The notes under the pieces: generated by a model
Told to the model about the DNA's origin: nothing
The model's database searches: none
The model's input: the letters and a program-made list of their open reading frames with translations, nothing else
Source: an uncultured Pseudomonadota bacterium
GTDB lineage: Bacteria > Pseudomonadota > Alphaproteobacteria > UBA9219
Direction: 5' to 3'
Length of the DNA stretch: 42,886 nucleotides
Assembly: GCA_903920205.1 (NCBI GenBank)
Contig: CAIXLI010000153.1
Coordinates: 1 to 42,886, forward strand
Position numbers and translations under genes: made by a program
Shown here: positions 27,286-34,622 of the stretch, one piece after another
How positions within the stretch are numbered: the first letter of the stretch is position 1
How the letters are laid out: the number at the start of each line of letters is the position of its first letter

Positions 27286-27799
27286 GCGCGGCGATTTTCT
27301 TATAAACCGCGCAGGTGGGACAATGGGCCCCGGGCAAGTAGCCTAGGCTCATCAGAAATTCGCCTGTGATTTCGCCGCCGGTGAATGTGAAGGTTTGGCC
27401 GAAGAGTTTGATCCATGCAGGTTTGCTTTGGGGGTGATGCGCGTTGAGCCATTTTGAAAAACCGCCATGTGTTTGGCGCATCGCAAGGACGGTTCCGGCA
27501 TTGGCGATGATCGCCTGAATTTTGAGCCGGTTGCGGATGATGGTTTCATTGGATAACAGACGGGCGACATCCCATGCCCCATAAACCGCAATTTTCGAGA
27601 CACGGAAATGGTCGAAGGCTTTGTTCAAGGCCTTGCGTTTTTTCAATATAGTTCCCCAAGAGAGGCCTGCTTGCATGATTTCAAGGCATAGGCGTTCGAA
27701 CAAAACACGCTCGTCGGTGGCGGGAAAACCGTATTCCGTGGCGTGGTAAACGGCGTGAATCGGGTTATTAGGGGCTGTTTGGCAGTAGGGAAGCGGCAT
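27266..27799 (-). CDS. tag: DNA-3-methyladenine glycosylase I
   Basis: A 177-residue helix-hairpin-helix glycosylase that removes 3-methyladenine from alkylated DNA to start base-excision repair. Family blocks are HAVYHATEYGFPATDERVLFERL near the N-terminus (shown as two adjoining parts), LEIMQAGLSWGTILKKRKAL, which contains the catalytic acid (Glu) region, RNRLKIQAIIANA, and the closing LGYLPGAHCPTC. The zinc-snap ligands known from E. coli Tag appear kept: an N-terminal Cys in PYCQT, the His of YHATEYG, and the His and Cys of HCPTC. SD-like AAGGA precedes the ATG at 27799. It converges on and slightly overlaps the LOG gene. Confidence 0.93.
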   Translation of the reverse strand: MPLPYCQTAPNNPIHAVYHATEYGFPATDERVLFERLCLEIMQAGLSWGTILKKRKALNKAFDHFRVSKIAVYGAWDVARLLSNETIIRNRLKIQAIIANAGTVLAMRQTHGGFSKWLNAHHPQSKPAWIKLFGQTFTFTGGEITGEFLMSLGYLPGAHCPTCAVYKKIAALKGRGC

Positions 27800-27856
27800 G
27801 TTTTCCTTCTAACCTCCTTATTTTGCTGCATCTTGGCGTTTTTTTTACAGTAAAGC

Positions 27857-27885
27857 TTGCAATTCTGGCTTCCTTTTCCTAGAAG
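27857..27885 (+). promoter_or_regulatory. Predicted sigma-70-type promoter of rpmE
   Basis: TTGCAA (27857-27862), a spacer of 17 bases, then TAGAAG (27880-27885), 39 bases ahead of the rpmE start codon. The -35 fits the consensus well and the -10 moderately. Predicted by eye only. Confidence 0.45.
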
Positions 27886-27923
27886 AATGCCTCGCGCATA
27901 GGCGTATTAGGAAAGCTACGAAA

Positions 27924-28238
27924 ATGAAAGACAATCTGCACCCCGATTATCACGACATCACCGTCATCATGACAGACGGCACGGAATTCCCCACGCGCAG
28001 CACTTACGGCGAACCCGGTGCCAAGCTGCATCTGGACATCGACCCCAAAGTGCATCCGGCTTGGACGGGTCTGCATCGCATGGTCGACCGTGGCGGTCAG
28101 TTGGACAAGTTCAACAAGCGCTTTGCTGGCCTTTCCGGCAAGAAGAAGGACGCCGCCGACGAAGCCGTTGCCGCGCCTGTCGAAAAGATCAAGCTGACGA
28201 CGACCGGCTCCGACGCCAAGAAGAAGAAAAAGGCGTAA
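27924..28238 (+). CDS. rpmE: 50S ribosomal protein L31 with C-terminal extension
   Basis: A 104-residue ribosomal protein of the large subunit (L31, bL31). The core is recognisable as [17 protein letters not shown], the [24 protein letters not shown] region and the [13 protein letters not shown] end of the domain, which together cover about 70 residues, the usual length. It lacks the CxxC zinc motif of the C+ form, so it is the zinc-free form. The remaining 33 residues are a Lys/Ala-rich tail that ends in a run of lysines and is unusually long. AGGAAAG lies seven bases ahead of the ATG. A terminator follows the stop codon. Confidence 0.95.
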   Translation: MKDNLHPDYHDITVIMTDGTEFPTRSTYGEPGAKLHLDIDPKVHPAWTGLHRMVDRGGQLDKFNKRFAGLSGKKKDAADEAVAAPVEKIKLTTTGSDAKKKKKA

Positions 28239-28252
28239 CAAAAGATTTTCGG

Positions 28253-28277
28253 GATTCGGGGGAATTTCTCCCGAATC
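28253..28277 (+). terminator. Rho-independent terminator after rpmE
   Basis: An 11-bp stem with one mismatch (GATTCGGGGGA / TCTCCCGAATC), a loop of three bases, then the T-rich stretch GATTCTTTTCTTTC. It lies 14 bases after the rpmE stop codon, as expected for a terminator. Confidence 0.75.
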
Positions 28278-28320
28278 GCCGATTCTTTTCTTTCAAGACA
28301 TCCCCCGTTAATTTTAAAAA

Positions 28321-28515
28321 TCTGTCATTCCGTGGCGTGCGAAGCGCGAACACGAAAACCAGCGTGCTTATCCGCAAGCAATCTTCGCGCCTGATCTGCG
28401 GCGAGGACGAACGGAACCGTTGCGACGCAACACGCAACGCCCCTGTTCGCTGAAAAGCCAACTGGGTTCCGAGTTCGCGTCAACGCGCGAGCGTTGCCGC
28501 GCCTCGGAATGACAG
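28321..28515. repeat. Repeat element with inverted ends between rpmE and glpX
   Basis: The left end (28321-28356) begins TCTGTCATTCCGTGGCGTGC and is the reverse complement of the right-end type of sequence. The right end (28462-28515) begins CTGGGTTCCGAGTTCGCG and finishes CTCGGAATGACAGG, matching the repeat at 6465-6519. Between the two ends lie about 105 bases without a conserved frame. This inverted-end layout resembles small non-autonomous mobile or palindromic elements. With the rpmE terminator it accounts for the gene-free 304 bases here. Confidence 0.55.
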
Positions 28516-28542
28516 GTTTTGGAAATTGACGGATATGCCCGA

Positions 28543-29523
28543 TCAATCCACGAAAGGCTTCGTGCGGAAATTGTGGCGGGCTTCGATGATGCGGACGGTT
28601 CCGCTTTTCGACCGCATGACGACTGAGTGGGTCACAGCCCCACCCGCAAAGCGGCGTACGCCTTGCAGCATCGCGCCGTTGGTCACGCCGGTGGCGGAGA
28701 ACATTACATCGCCATGAGCCAGATCTTCGAGTTCGTATTTGCGGTTGAGGTCGGTGATGCCGATATTCGCGGCGCGGCCTCTTTCGTCGTCGTTGCGGAA
28801 CAGCAAACGCCCCTGCATAGAACCTCCGATGCATTGAAGCGCGGCTGCTGCGAGCACGCCTTCGGGCGCTCCGCCTGACCCCAGATACAGATCAACGCCC
28901 GTATCGGCTTGCGAGGTGGCGATAACGCCGGAAACGTCGCCGTCCCCGATCAGCATGATGCGCGCTCCGGTTTCGCGGACTTTGGCAATTAGTTCCTTAT
29001 GGCGGGGACGTTCGAGAATGCAGACCTGAATGTCGGAAATTTCCGCGCCTTTGGCCTTGGCAAGGTTGCGGATATTTTCAGCGGGGGTCGCGTCGAGATC
29101 AACGATATGTGCCGGAAGCCCCGCGCCGACCGCGATTTTATCCATATAGACATCGGGAGCGTTCAAAAACCCGCCCGCCTGAGCCAGCGCGATAACGGCA
29201 AGGGCATTCGGGCCTCCGCAGGCGGTGATAGAAGTGCCTTCCAAAGGATCGAGCGCAATGTCGACCTTAGGCCCATTGCCCGTACCGACTTTTTCACCGA
29301 TATAGAGCATCGGCGCTTCGTCGCGTTCGCCTTCGCCGATAACCACCGTCCCGTCGATATCAAGGACGTTCAGCGAACGGCGCATCGCGTTGACCGCGAC
29401 TTGATCCGCCCTTTTCTCGTCGCCGCGTCCGACCAAAAGCGAAGCGGAAAGCGCTGCGGCTTCGCTCACGCGAACCATTTCCATAGCCAGATTGCGATCA
29501 GAGTAAGCGGAATTATTCGACAT
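28543..29523 (-). CDS. glpX: Class II fructose-1,6-bisphosphatase
   Basis: The 326-residue enzyme removes the 1-phosphate from fructose-1,6-bisphosphate in gluconeogenesis and can also act on sedoheptulose-1,7-bisphosphate. GlpX family marks are DGTVVIGEGERDEAPMLYIGEKVG (given here as a continuous motif region of the metal site), DIALDPLEGTSITACGGPNALAVIA for the phosphate and metal-binding loop, LIGDGDVSGVI, and the region LYLGSGGAPEGVLAAAALQ. The closing IEARHNFRTKPFVD is also typical of the alphaproteobacterial form. AAGGA precedes the ATG. It stands alone between other housekeeping genes, with no glycerol genes near it. Confidence 0.95.
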   Translation of the reverse strand: MSNNSAYSDRNLAMEMVRVSEAAALSASLLVGRGDEKRADQVAVNAMRRSLNVLDIDGTVVIGEGERDEAPMLYIGEKVGTGNGPKVDIALDPLEGTSITACGGPNALAVIALAQAGGFLNAPDVYMDKIAVGAGLPAHIVDLDATPAENIRNLAKAKGAEISDIQVCILERPRHKELIAKVRETGARIMLIGDGDVSGVIATSQADTGVDLYLGSGGAPEGVLAAAALQCIGGSMQGRLLFRNDDERGRAANIGITDLNRKYELEDLAHGDVMFSATGVTNGAMLQGVRRFAGGAVTHSVVMRSKSGTVRIIEARHNFRTKPFVD

Positions 29524-29583
29524 GATTTTTTCCTTCAGTGAATGAGGTGCAGCGTTTTAACACGACAATCCCGTTTTGACTAC

Positions 29584-30078
29584 TCACGGTGTCGCTTTTA
29601 TGGCATCGGATTCGACTTTATCCCCTAGAGTCAGACCATCCTTCTTGGCCATGCCGCCTTTGATCTCAATCACGGCGATCACGGGTTCTTGGGACGAGAT
29701 CGGGGTTTTGTCTTGCGGCTTCGCCTCGGCTGCTATGCGCCCTAGGGTGCCGTCGGGGCGCACGAAGAGCATATCGAGGGGAATAAGGGTGTTTTCCATC
29801 CAGAAAGAGACCGCTTGGGGGGGGGTGTAGGGAAAAATCATGCCGTGGTTGTCGGGCAAATCTCGGATAAACATTAGGCCGTAAGACTGTTCCTTAACGC
29901 TCTTCGCCACCTCCGCCTCAAAGGAAAAACGTGTGCCATCGGGGCGGGTTATCACAAAAGCTGAATGTTCAAAAGGGGGTCTTGCCGAAGGGGCGTTTTT
30001 CAAGGTGTCGGAAAGCCAGAAGAATGCTCCCAAAATGCCTATGAGCAACCCTAAAGAAAATAACATTTTTTTTTGCAT
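29584..30078 (-). CDS. DUF192 family exported protein
   Basis: A 164-residue protein with one hydrophobic N-terminal segment (about residues 5-22) that is either a signal peptide or a membrane anchor, followed by the DUF192 domain. The domain has EQSYGLMFIRDLPDNHGMIF, FWMENTLIPLDMLFVRPDG and the closing AVIEIKGGMAKKDGLTLGDKV, matching its usual pattern (GLM, MxF, WMKNTxIPLDxxF, E-x-xG). The domain function is unknown. A short periplasmic role is likely by location. It is downstream of nothing obvious and lies between glpX (same strand) and anmK (opposite strand). Confidence 0.85.
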   Translation of the reverse strand: MQKKMLFSLGLLIGILGAFFWLSDTLKNAPSARPPFEHSAFVITRPDGTRFSFEAEVAKSVKEQSYGLMFIRDLPDNHGMIFPYTPPQAVSFWMENTLIPLDMLFVRPDGTLGRIAAEAKPQDKTPISSQEPVIAVIEIKGGMAKKDGLTLGDKVESDAIKATP

Positions 30079-30200
30079 TCAACGGCCTTTTAGGGGCAGG
30101 ATGGCTTTGGGATAGGGAGAAATATCATAGAAGTTAGCGGGGGGATAGAGGGGGATGGGATGCTGTCCTTTTCGAGGGACTGAAAAAATAAACAAATGGG

Positions 30201-30252
30201 ATTTCGGATAAAATCGCGTTTTGCGAAGAGCAAAAAGCGATTTTTCCGAAAT
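30201..30252. repeat. Long imperfect palindrome with GAAATGACGA tail, copy A
   Basis: Outer arms ATTTCGGA (30201-30208) and TCCGAAAT (30245-30252) enclose an inner stem AAATCGCGTTTTGC / GCAAAAAGCGATTT with one mismatch around the loop GAAGA. It is followed by GACGAAGAA. A structurally similar repeat with shared sequence lies at 40993-41034. It sits 31 bases ahead of the anmK start and could fold in the anmK leader RNA. Confidence 0.65.
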
Positions 30253-30282
30253 GACGAAGAATTTGAAAAGATTGTAGTGCCA

Positions 30283-31368
30283 ATGACATCCAAACTTTAT
30301 CGCGCTCTTGGCTTGATGAGCGGCACCTCGATTGACGGCATTGATGCCGCTTTGATTGAGACTGACGGGTATCATCATGTGCGGGTTTTGGGCTTTAGGG
30401 GGGAATCCTATGGCACGGAATTTCGGGAAAAGTTGCGACGGCATTTGGGCAATCGGCTTGGCGAGGCTGATCCCGCCGTCGCGGATTTTGCGCGGAAATT
30501 AACCGAACGCCATGCGGCGATCGCGCTTGGCCTTTTGCGCGAATTGGGGGAATCCGCCCATCTTATCGGGTTTCATGGGCAGACGCTTTACCATCATCCC
30601 GAAAAACGGCTGACGGTTCAGATCGGCGATGGGGCTTTTCTGGCGAAGCTTACGGGCATTGATGTGGTGAATGATTTCCGCAGCGCGGATGTTTTGGCGG
30701 GAGGGAATGGTGCGCCTTTGGTGCCGCTTTATCATCGGGCTCTTGTCGGCGATCTGCCTAAGCCTGCGCTGATTTTGAATATCGGCGGCGTGTCGAATGT
30801 GACTTGGGTGAATGGTGAGGGGGATGACGATATTTTGGCTTTCGATGTCGGCCCCGGAAACGCTTTGATCGACGATTGGGTGCTGCGGCATACGGGGAAG
30901 CCTTATGACCATAACGGCTTGCTGGCGGCGGAGGGCGTTGTTGACGCGACAACGGTTGACGAAGCTTTGGCGATGGACTTTTTCCATAAACGGCCTCCCA
31001 AATCTCTGGACCGTGACGAATTTTTTAAGCATGTGCCGGAACATCTTAACGCAGCAGACGGAACCGCCACGTTAACGATGATTACGGCACGAGCCGTTGC
31101 CGGTGCCCTGCTCTTCCTTCCGCGCAGGCCGAAGACGCTCTATGTCGCAGGAGGTGGACGGCATAATATTACTCTCATGCGTTGGATCCGCGATGTTTCA
31201 GGCCTTGAGGTGCGTTCCGTCGATGATCTGGGCTGGAGCGGCGACGGGCTGGAGGCGGAGGCATTTGGCTGGCTGGCGGTTCGTTCCGTTCTTGGCTTGC
31301 CGTTAAGCTTACCGAAAACGACGGGGGTTCCACACCCGATGACCGGCGGAAAGCTTCACAAGGCGTAA
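30283..31368 (+). CDS. anmK: Anhydro-N-acetylmuramic acid kinase
   Basis: This 361-residue enzyme hydrolyses and phosphorylates 1,6-anhydro-MurNAc from recycled cell-wall fragments to give MurNAc-6-phosphate. It is recognised by GLMSGTSIDGIDAAL at the start, the IGFHGQTLYHHPEKR block, VVNDFRSADVLAGGNGAPLVPLYH, NIGGVSNVTWV, the phosphate-binding DVGPGNALIDDW region and VAGGGRHNITLM. The upstream codon at 30196 would draw the repeat hairpin into the protein, so the ATG at 30283 (MTSKLYRALG) is chosen. No other recycling gene is adjacent. A terminator hairpin follows. Confidence 0.95.
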   Translation: MTSKLYRALGLMSGTSIDGIDAALIETDGYHHVRVLGFRGESYGTEFREKLRRHLGNRLGEADPAVADFARKLTERHAAIALGLLRELGESAHLIGFHGQTLYHHPEKRLTVQIGDGAFLAKLTGIDVVNDFRSADVLAGGNGAPLVPLYHRALVGDLPKPALILNIGGVSNVTWVNGEGDDDILAFDVGPGNALIDDWVLRHTGKPYDHNGLLAAEGVVDATTVDEALAMDFFHKRPPKSLDRDEFFKHVPEHLNAADGTATLTMITARAVAGALLFLPRRPKTLYVAGGGRHNITLMRWIRDVSGLEVRSVDDLGWSGDGLEAEAFGWLAVRSVLGLPLSLPKTTGVPHPMTGGKLHKA

Positions 31369-31424
31369 AAGCCTATTGCCGATGGGCGCGTTTTGGTAGA
31401 TCATTGCGCGACTGAAATATTTTC

Positions 31425-31444
31425 TTGGCATTGGGCCAATTTTT
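31425..31444 (+). terminator. Rho-independent terminator after anmK
   Basis: TTGGC, the loop ATTGG, GCCAA and then five T: a 5-bp perfect stem followed at once by a T-run, 57 bases after the anmK stop. The stem is short, so strength is uncertain. Confidence 0.5.
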
Positions 31445-31460
31445 GTATTGCGAGAACTGA

Positions 31461-31733
31461 ATGATTCAGAACTTTCCAAAAGGAAATTATGAGATCGTAG
31501 AAGGATCGCTTTTTCGACGCGGCATGGGCGGATCTATGTCGGAAATCGCCGAAGTCGTCGAAGTGGGGCGCGATCGCATGGGGATACCCCATGTCCGTTT
31601 CAACACGCATTTGGTGCGCGGCAGCTATGCGGCGCAAAATTCAGAACAACGCACGCTCGCGCTGGAGAGTTTTTGCGCGAGATATAAAGAGCGGATTCAG
31701 ATTAAAGAGAAGGCGAAGACGACTTTGGTTTAA
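31461..31733 (+). CDS. Small conserved-looking protein of unknown function
   Basis: A 90-residue cytoplasmic protein. It has no membrane segment and no motif I can name. It begins MIQNFPKGNYEIVEGSLFRR, contains a Gly/Met-rich turn (GMGGSMSEIAEVVEVG), then IPHVRFNTHLVRGSY, and ends with a basic helix. GAGAA precedes the ATG closely. It may be an RNA- or membrane-associated factor, but nothing in the sequence decides this. It follows anmK after a terminator and converges with sdhE. Confidence 0.65.
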   Translation: MIQNFPKGNYEIVEGSLFRRGMGGSMSEIAEVVEVGRDRMGIPHVRFNTHLVRGSYAAQNSEQRTLALESFCARYKERIQIKEKAKTTLV

Positions 31734-31810
31734 GGCTGGGCTGCGGCGGACAGCGGACAGATTTTAGAGAGGGCGTTGTCGCGCAACCGATGCGCCGATC
31801 CTAGTCGCTC

Positions 31811-31848
31811 TCCCCCCTCCCCGCTGTACACCCGCGAGGGGGAGGGAA
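31811..31848. terminator. GC-rich hairpin between convergent genes
   Basis: TCCCCCCTCCCCGC pairs imperfectly with GCGAGGGGGAGGGA around a nine-base loop. It lies between the ends of the unknown gene at 31461 (plus) and sdhE (minus). The same TCCCCCCTCCCCGC start recurs at 42732-42745 ahead of the transposase fragment. No T-run follows on either strand, so the terminator role is tentative. Confidence 0.4.
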
Positions 31849-31855
31849 TCTATGT

Positions 31856-32131
31856 TTACTCTCCCGTCGCTTTCTTTCTGGCGGCGTGGTGGGCGACTAA
31901 AAGGCGGAGAACTTCGGCGTCTTGATCGGGGGGGACTTTTTCCATGCCAGTGACCCAGGCGAAAACGTCGGGGTCGTTCATATCGAGGATCGCTTCGTAT
32001 TGGTCGAGTTGTTCGGGTGTGAAACTGGAGAGATGGGTTTCGGCGAAACGCCCCATCAGCAAATCCATTTCGTTCATGCCTCGGTGCCAGCTTCGGAAAA
32101 GCAGGGCGCGGCGGCGGTTTTTATCGTCCAT
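31856..32131 (-). CDS. sdhE: FAD assembly factor SdhE
   Basis: A 91-residue factor that promotes covalent attachment of FAD to succinate dehydrogenase subunit SdhA. The signature RSWHRGMNEMDLLMGRFA holds the conserved RGxxE motif that contacts the flavin site, followed by the short helical bundle (LDQYEAILDMNDPDVFAW). GGGGAG lies ahead of the ATG. In alphaproteobacteria sdhE is commonly divergent from recG, exactly as here, with 60 bases between them. Confidence 0.93.
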   Translation of the reverse strand: MDDKNRRRALLFRSWHRGMNEMDLLMGRFAETHLSSFTPEQLDQYEAILDMNDPDVFAWVTGMEKVPPDQDAEVLRLLVAHHAARKKATGE

Positions 32132-32191
32132 TGCAGACTCCCCAATTATAGATATGTGTTTATAATAAAATAAACCCTAACGCCAGATGCC

Positions 32192-34279
32192 ATGCGCCCG
32201 ACTGTTCTTTATCCTTTGTTTGCTAGTCTTACGTCCCTGAAAGGCATTGGGGCGCGGATTGGGGCTTTGTATAAAAAGCTTTGCGGCGAATCAGTGGTCG
32301 ATGTTTTGTGGCTTTTGCCTACGGGGGTGATTGATCGCAGCTATGCGCCGCAATTGAAGTATGCGGATAGGGATCGCGTGGCAACGTTGACGCTGAAGAT
32401 TGTCGAGCATAATCCTCCTTCGCGCCCCTCCCTGCCCTATCGGATTATCGGGGTGGACGATACGGATCAGATCGCGCTTACATATTTCAATGTTAAAGGC
32501 GATTACCTGAGCAAGCTTTATCCCACCGATAGCAAGGTGACGGTCAGCGGATTGTTGGAACGTTACCGCGCTTTATGGATTATGAACCACCCCGATTACG
32601 CTGTTGCAGCAGAACGCGCGGCAGAGATTCCCAAGTTCGAGCCTGTCTATCCCCTGACTGCGGGGCTAAGCGGCAAGATGCTGCGCAGGACAGTCGAGCA
32701 GGCTTTGGCTCGTGTGCCGGATTTGCCGGAGTGGATTGATGGGGCGTTGTTGACGCGGGAAGGGTGGCTTTCGTGGAAGAACTCTCTTATCGCCGCGCAT
32801 AATCCTACGCCTACGCTTTCCGGCGGGGTGGGCGAGGAAAAACAAAGGAAGCGTTTGGCTTATGACGAATTACTGGCCGATCAGTTGGCGCTGACTATTA
32901 TTCGCGCCCATCATAAGCACAGCAAGGGGCGCGTTTTTGCGGGAACGGGGGCGATGACGGGCGGGGTGGAAGTCGCCCTGCCTTTTACCCTGACTGCAGG
33001 ACAGAAAAAGGCGATTTCCGAAATTTCGGCCGATATGACGTCGCCGCAGCGCATGGTCCGTTTGCTGCAAGGGGATGTCGGGGCGGGCAAGACGATTGTG
33101 GCGTTGATGGCGATGCTGCAGGCGGTGGAATCAGGCTCTCAGGCGGCCTTGATGGCGCCGACGGAAATTCTGGCCAAGCAGCACCATGCGAAATTATCGC
33201 AGTTTTTAAAACCGCTGGGGCTTGAGATCGGCTTGCTGATCGGGCGCGGGCGCGGCGGAAATCGGCAGGCAGTTTTGGAGGCGCTGGCGAGCGGCGCGTT
33301 GAAGATGATCGTCGGGACGCATGCTTTGTTTCAGGACGAGATTGTGTTTCAGGATTTGGGACTGGCTGTGATCGACGAACAACATCGCTTTGGCGTCAAC
33401 CAACGTTTGCTGTTGTCGGATAAAGGACGCGGGGTGGATATTCTGGCGATGACGGCGACTCCTATTCCGCGCACGCTGACTTTGACCGTCTATGGCGATA
33501 TGGATGTGTCGCGGCTGACCGATAAACCAGCGGGGCGGCAGAGAATAGACACAAGCTTGATCGACATGGCGCGGTTGGACGAGGTGATCGGCGGCATCAA
33601 GCGCCAGATCGTCAAAGGGGCGCAGGTTTATTGGGTTTGTCCTTTGGTGGAGGAATCCGAAACTATCGATTTGGCGGCGGCAACGGAACGCGCTTCTTTG
33701 CTGAAACAGTTTTTGGGCGAAGATACTGTTGGTCTTGTTCATGGGCGCATGAAGGGCGAGGAGAAACACAGCGTGATGCAGGATTTCTCGGAGGGGAAAA
33801 TCAAGGTTCTTGTTGCCACCACCGTAATCGAAGTCGGGGTTGATGTGCCGCAGGCGACCGTGATGATCGTGGAACATGCCGAACGTTTCGGCCTTGCCCA
33901 GCTTCATCAGTTGCGGGGGCGCGTGGGGCGCGGCGCGGAAAAATCGCACTGTCTTTTGATGTATCTGTCGCCTTTAGGAGAAACGGCGAAGGCGCGGTTG
34001 AAAATGCTGCGCGATACCGAGGACGGATTTCTGATCGCCGAAGAAGATTTGCGTTTGCGCGGCGCGGGGGAATTACTGGGCGTCAAACAAAGCGGCTTGC
34101 GCGAATTTCGTCTTGCCGACCTTGCCCGCGACAGGGATCTTTTGGAAATCACCCATGACGATGCTGCGTTGATTATTGCCCGCGACCCGAAATTGGAAAG
34201 CGAACGAGGCAAGGCTTTGCGTGTTTTGCTTTATCTTTTCAACCGCGATGCCGCTGTGCCGTTGTTGCGCGCGGGATGA
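32192..34279 (+). CDS. recG: ATP-dependent DNA helicase RecG
   Basis: The 695-residue helicase reverses stalled replication forks and branch-migrates Holliday junctions. The N-terminal wedge domain is at residues 1-150, beginning SLKGIGARIGALYKKLCG. Helicase motifs follow: Walker A GDVGAGKT, MAPTEILAKQHH (Ia), DEQHRFGV (DExH box), MTATPIPRTL (III), VHGRMKGEEK and TTVIEVGVDVPQATVMIVEHAERFGLAQLHQLRGRVGRG (motifs V and VI in sequence). The C-terminal segment LRLRGAGELLGVKQSG is also RecG-typical. The length matches the family. It shares a short divergent promoter region with sdhE. Confidence 0.97.
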   Translation: MRPTVLYPLFASLTSLKGIGARIGALYKKLCGESVVDVLWLLPTGVIDRSYAPQLKYADRDRVATLTLKIVEHNPPSRPSLPYRIIGVDDTDQIALTYFNVKGDYLSKLYPTDSKVTVSGLLERYRALWIMNHPDYAVAAERAAEIPKFEPVYPLTAGLSGKMLRRTVEQALARVPDLPEWIDGALLTREGWLSWKNSLIAAHNPTPTLSGGVGEEKQRKRLAYDELLADQLALTIIRAHHKHSKGRVFAGTGAMTGGVEVALPFTLTAGQKKAISEISADMTSPQRMVRLLQGDVGAGKTIVALMAMLQAVESGSQAALMAPTEILAKQHHAKLSQFLKPLGLEIGLLIGRGRGGNRQAVLEALASGALKMIVGTHALFQDEIVFQDLGLAVIDEQHRFGVNQRLLLSDKGRGVDILAMTATPIPRTLTLTVYGDMDVSRLTDKPAGRQRIDTSLIDMARLDEVIGGIKRQIVKGAQVYWVCPLVEESETIDLAAATERASLLKQFLGEDTVGLVHGRMKGEEKHSVMQDFSEGKIKVLVATTVIEVGVDVPQATVMIVEHAERFGLAQLHQLRGRVGRGAEKSHCLLMYLSPLGETAKARLKMLRDTEDGFLIAEEDLRLRGAGELLGVKQSGLREFRLADLARDRDLLEITHDDAALIIARDPKLESERGKALRVLLYLFNRDAAVPLLRAG

Positions 34280-34622
34280 TCTTTTGTTGCGCGGACGCTC
34301 TGAAATTTTGTTTCCTAATAGATGCGGGACAAAGCAGAAACGATCCCAACCGCACACACTCCAAAATCGGCCTTTTACGCCTAACTTGTTTAAAATGTAG
34401 TTAATTTTTGCCGTTGACTAAGCGGAACGAGAGTCCTAGTCTCCCAAGACCAAGCAGATAAAGTCTATGTCGTTTCGGTATCGTTACATATCACATGCCT
34501 TGGCGTAATATATTTTATCTGTCCACTAGGGTACGGCTCGATCATCAGGCAGTTCTCGATTGGGTCATTCCTTCAGTGTTTTCTCTGTCTCTCATTGTAA
34601 AACCAACAGCAGGAGGATAGCC
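34280..34622 (+). promoter_or_regulatory. 343-base leader region of the amyloid-like locus with a predicted promoter
   Basis: No gene is visible here. A candidate sigma-70-type promoter is TTGACT (34414-34419), 17 bases, then TAGTCT (34437-34442), leaving a 5' leader of about 170 bases before the ATG at 34623. The leader is AT-rich in the middle (GGCGTAATATATTTTATC) and ends with a strong AGGAGG six bases ahead of the start. I found no obvious operator. The long leader and strong ribosome site suggest a regulated, highly expressed product. Confidence 0.4.
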
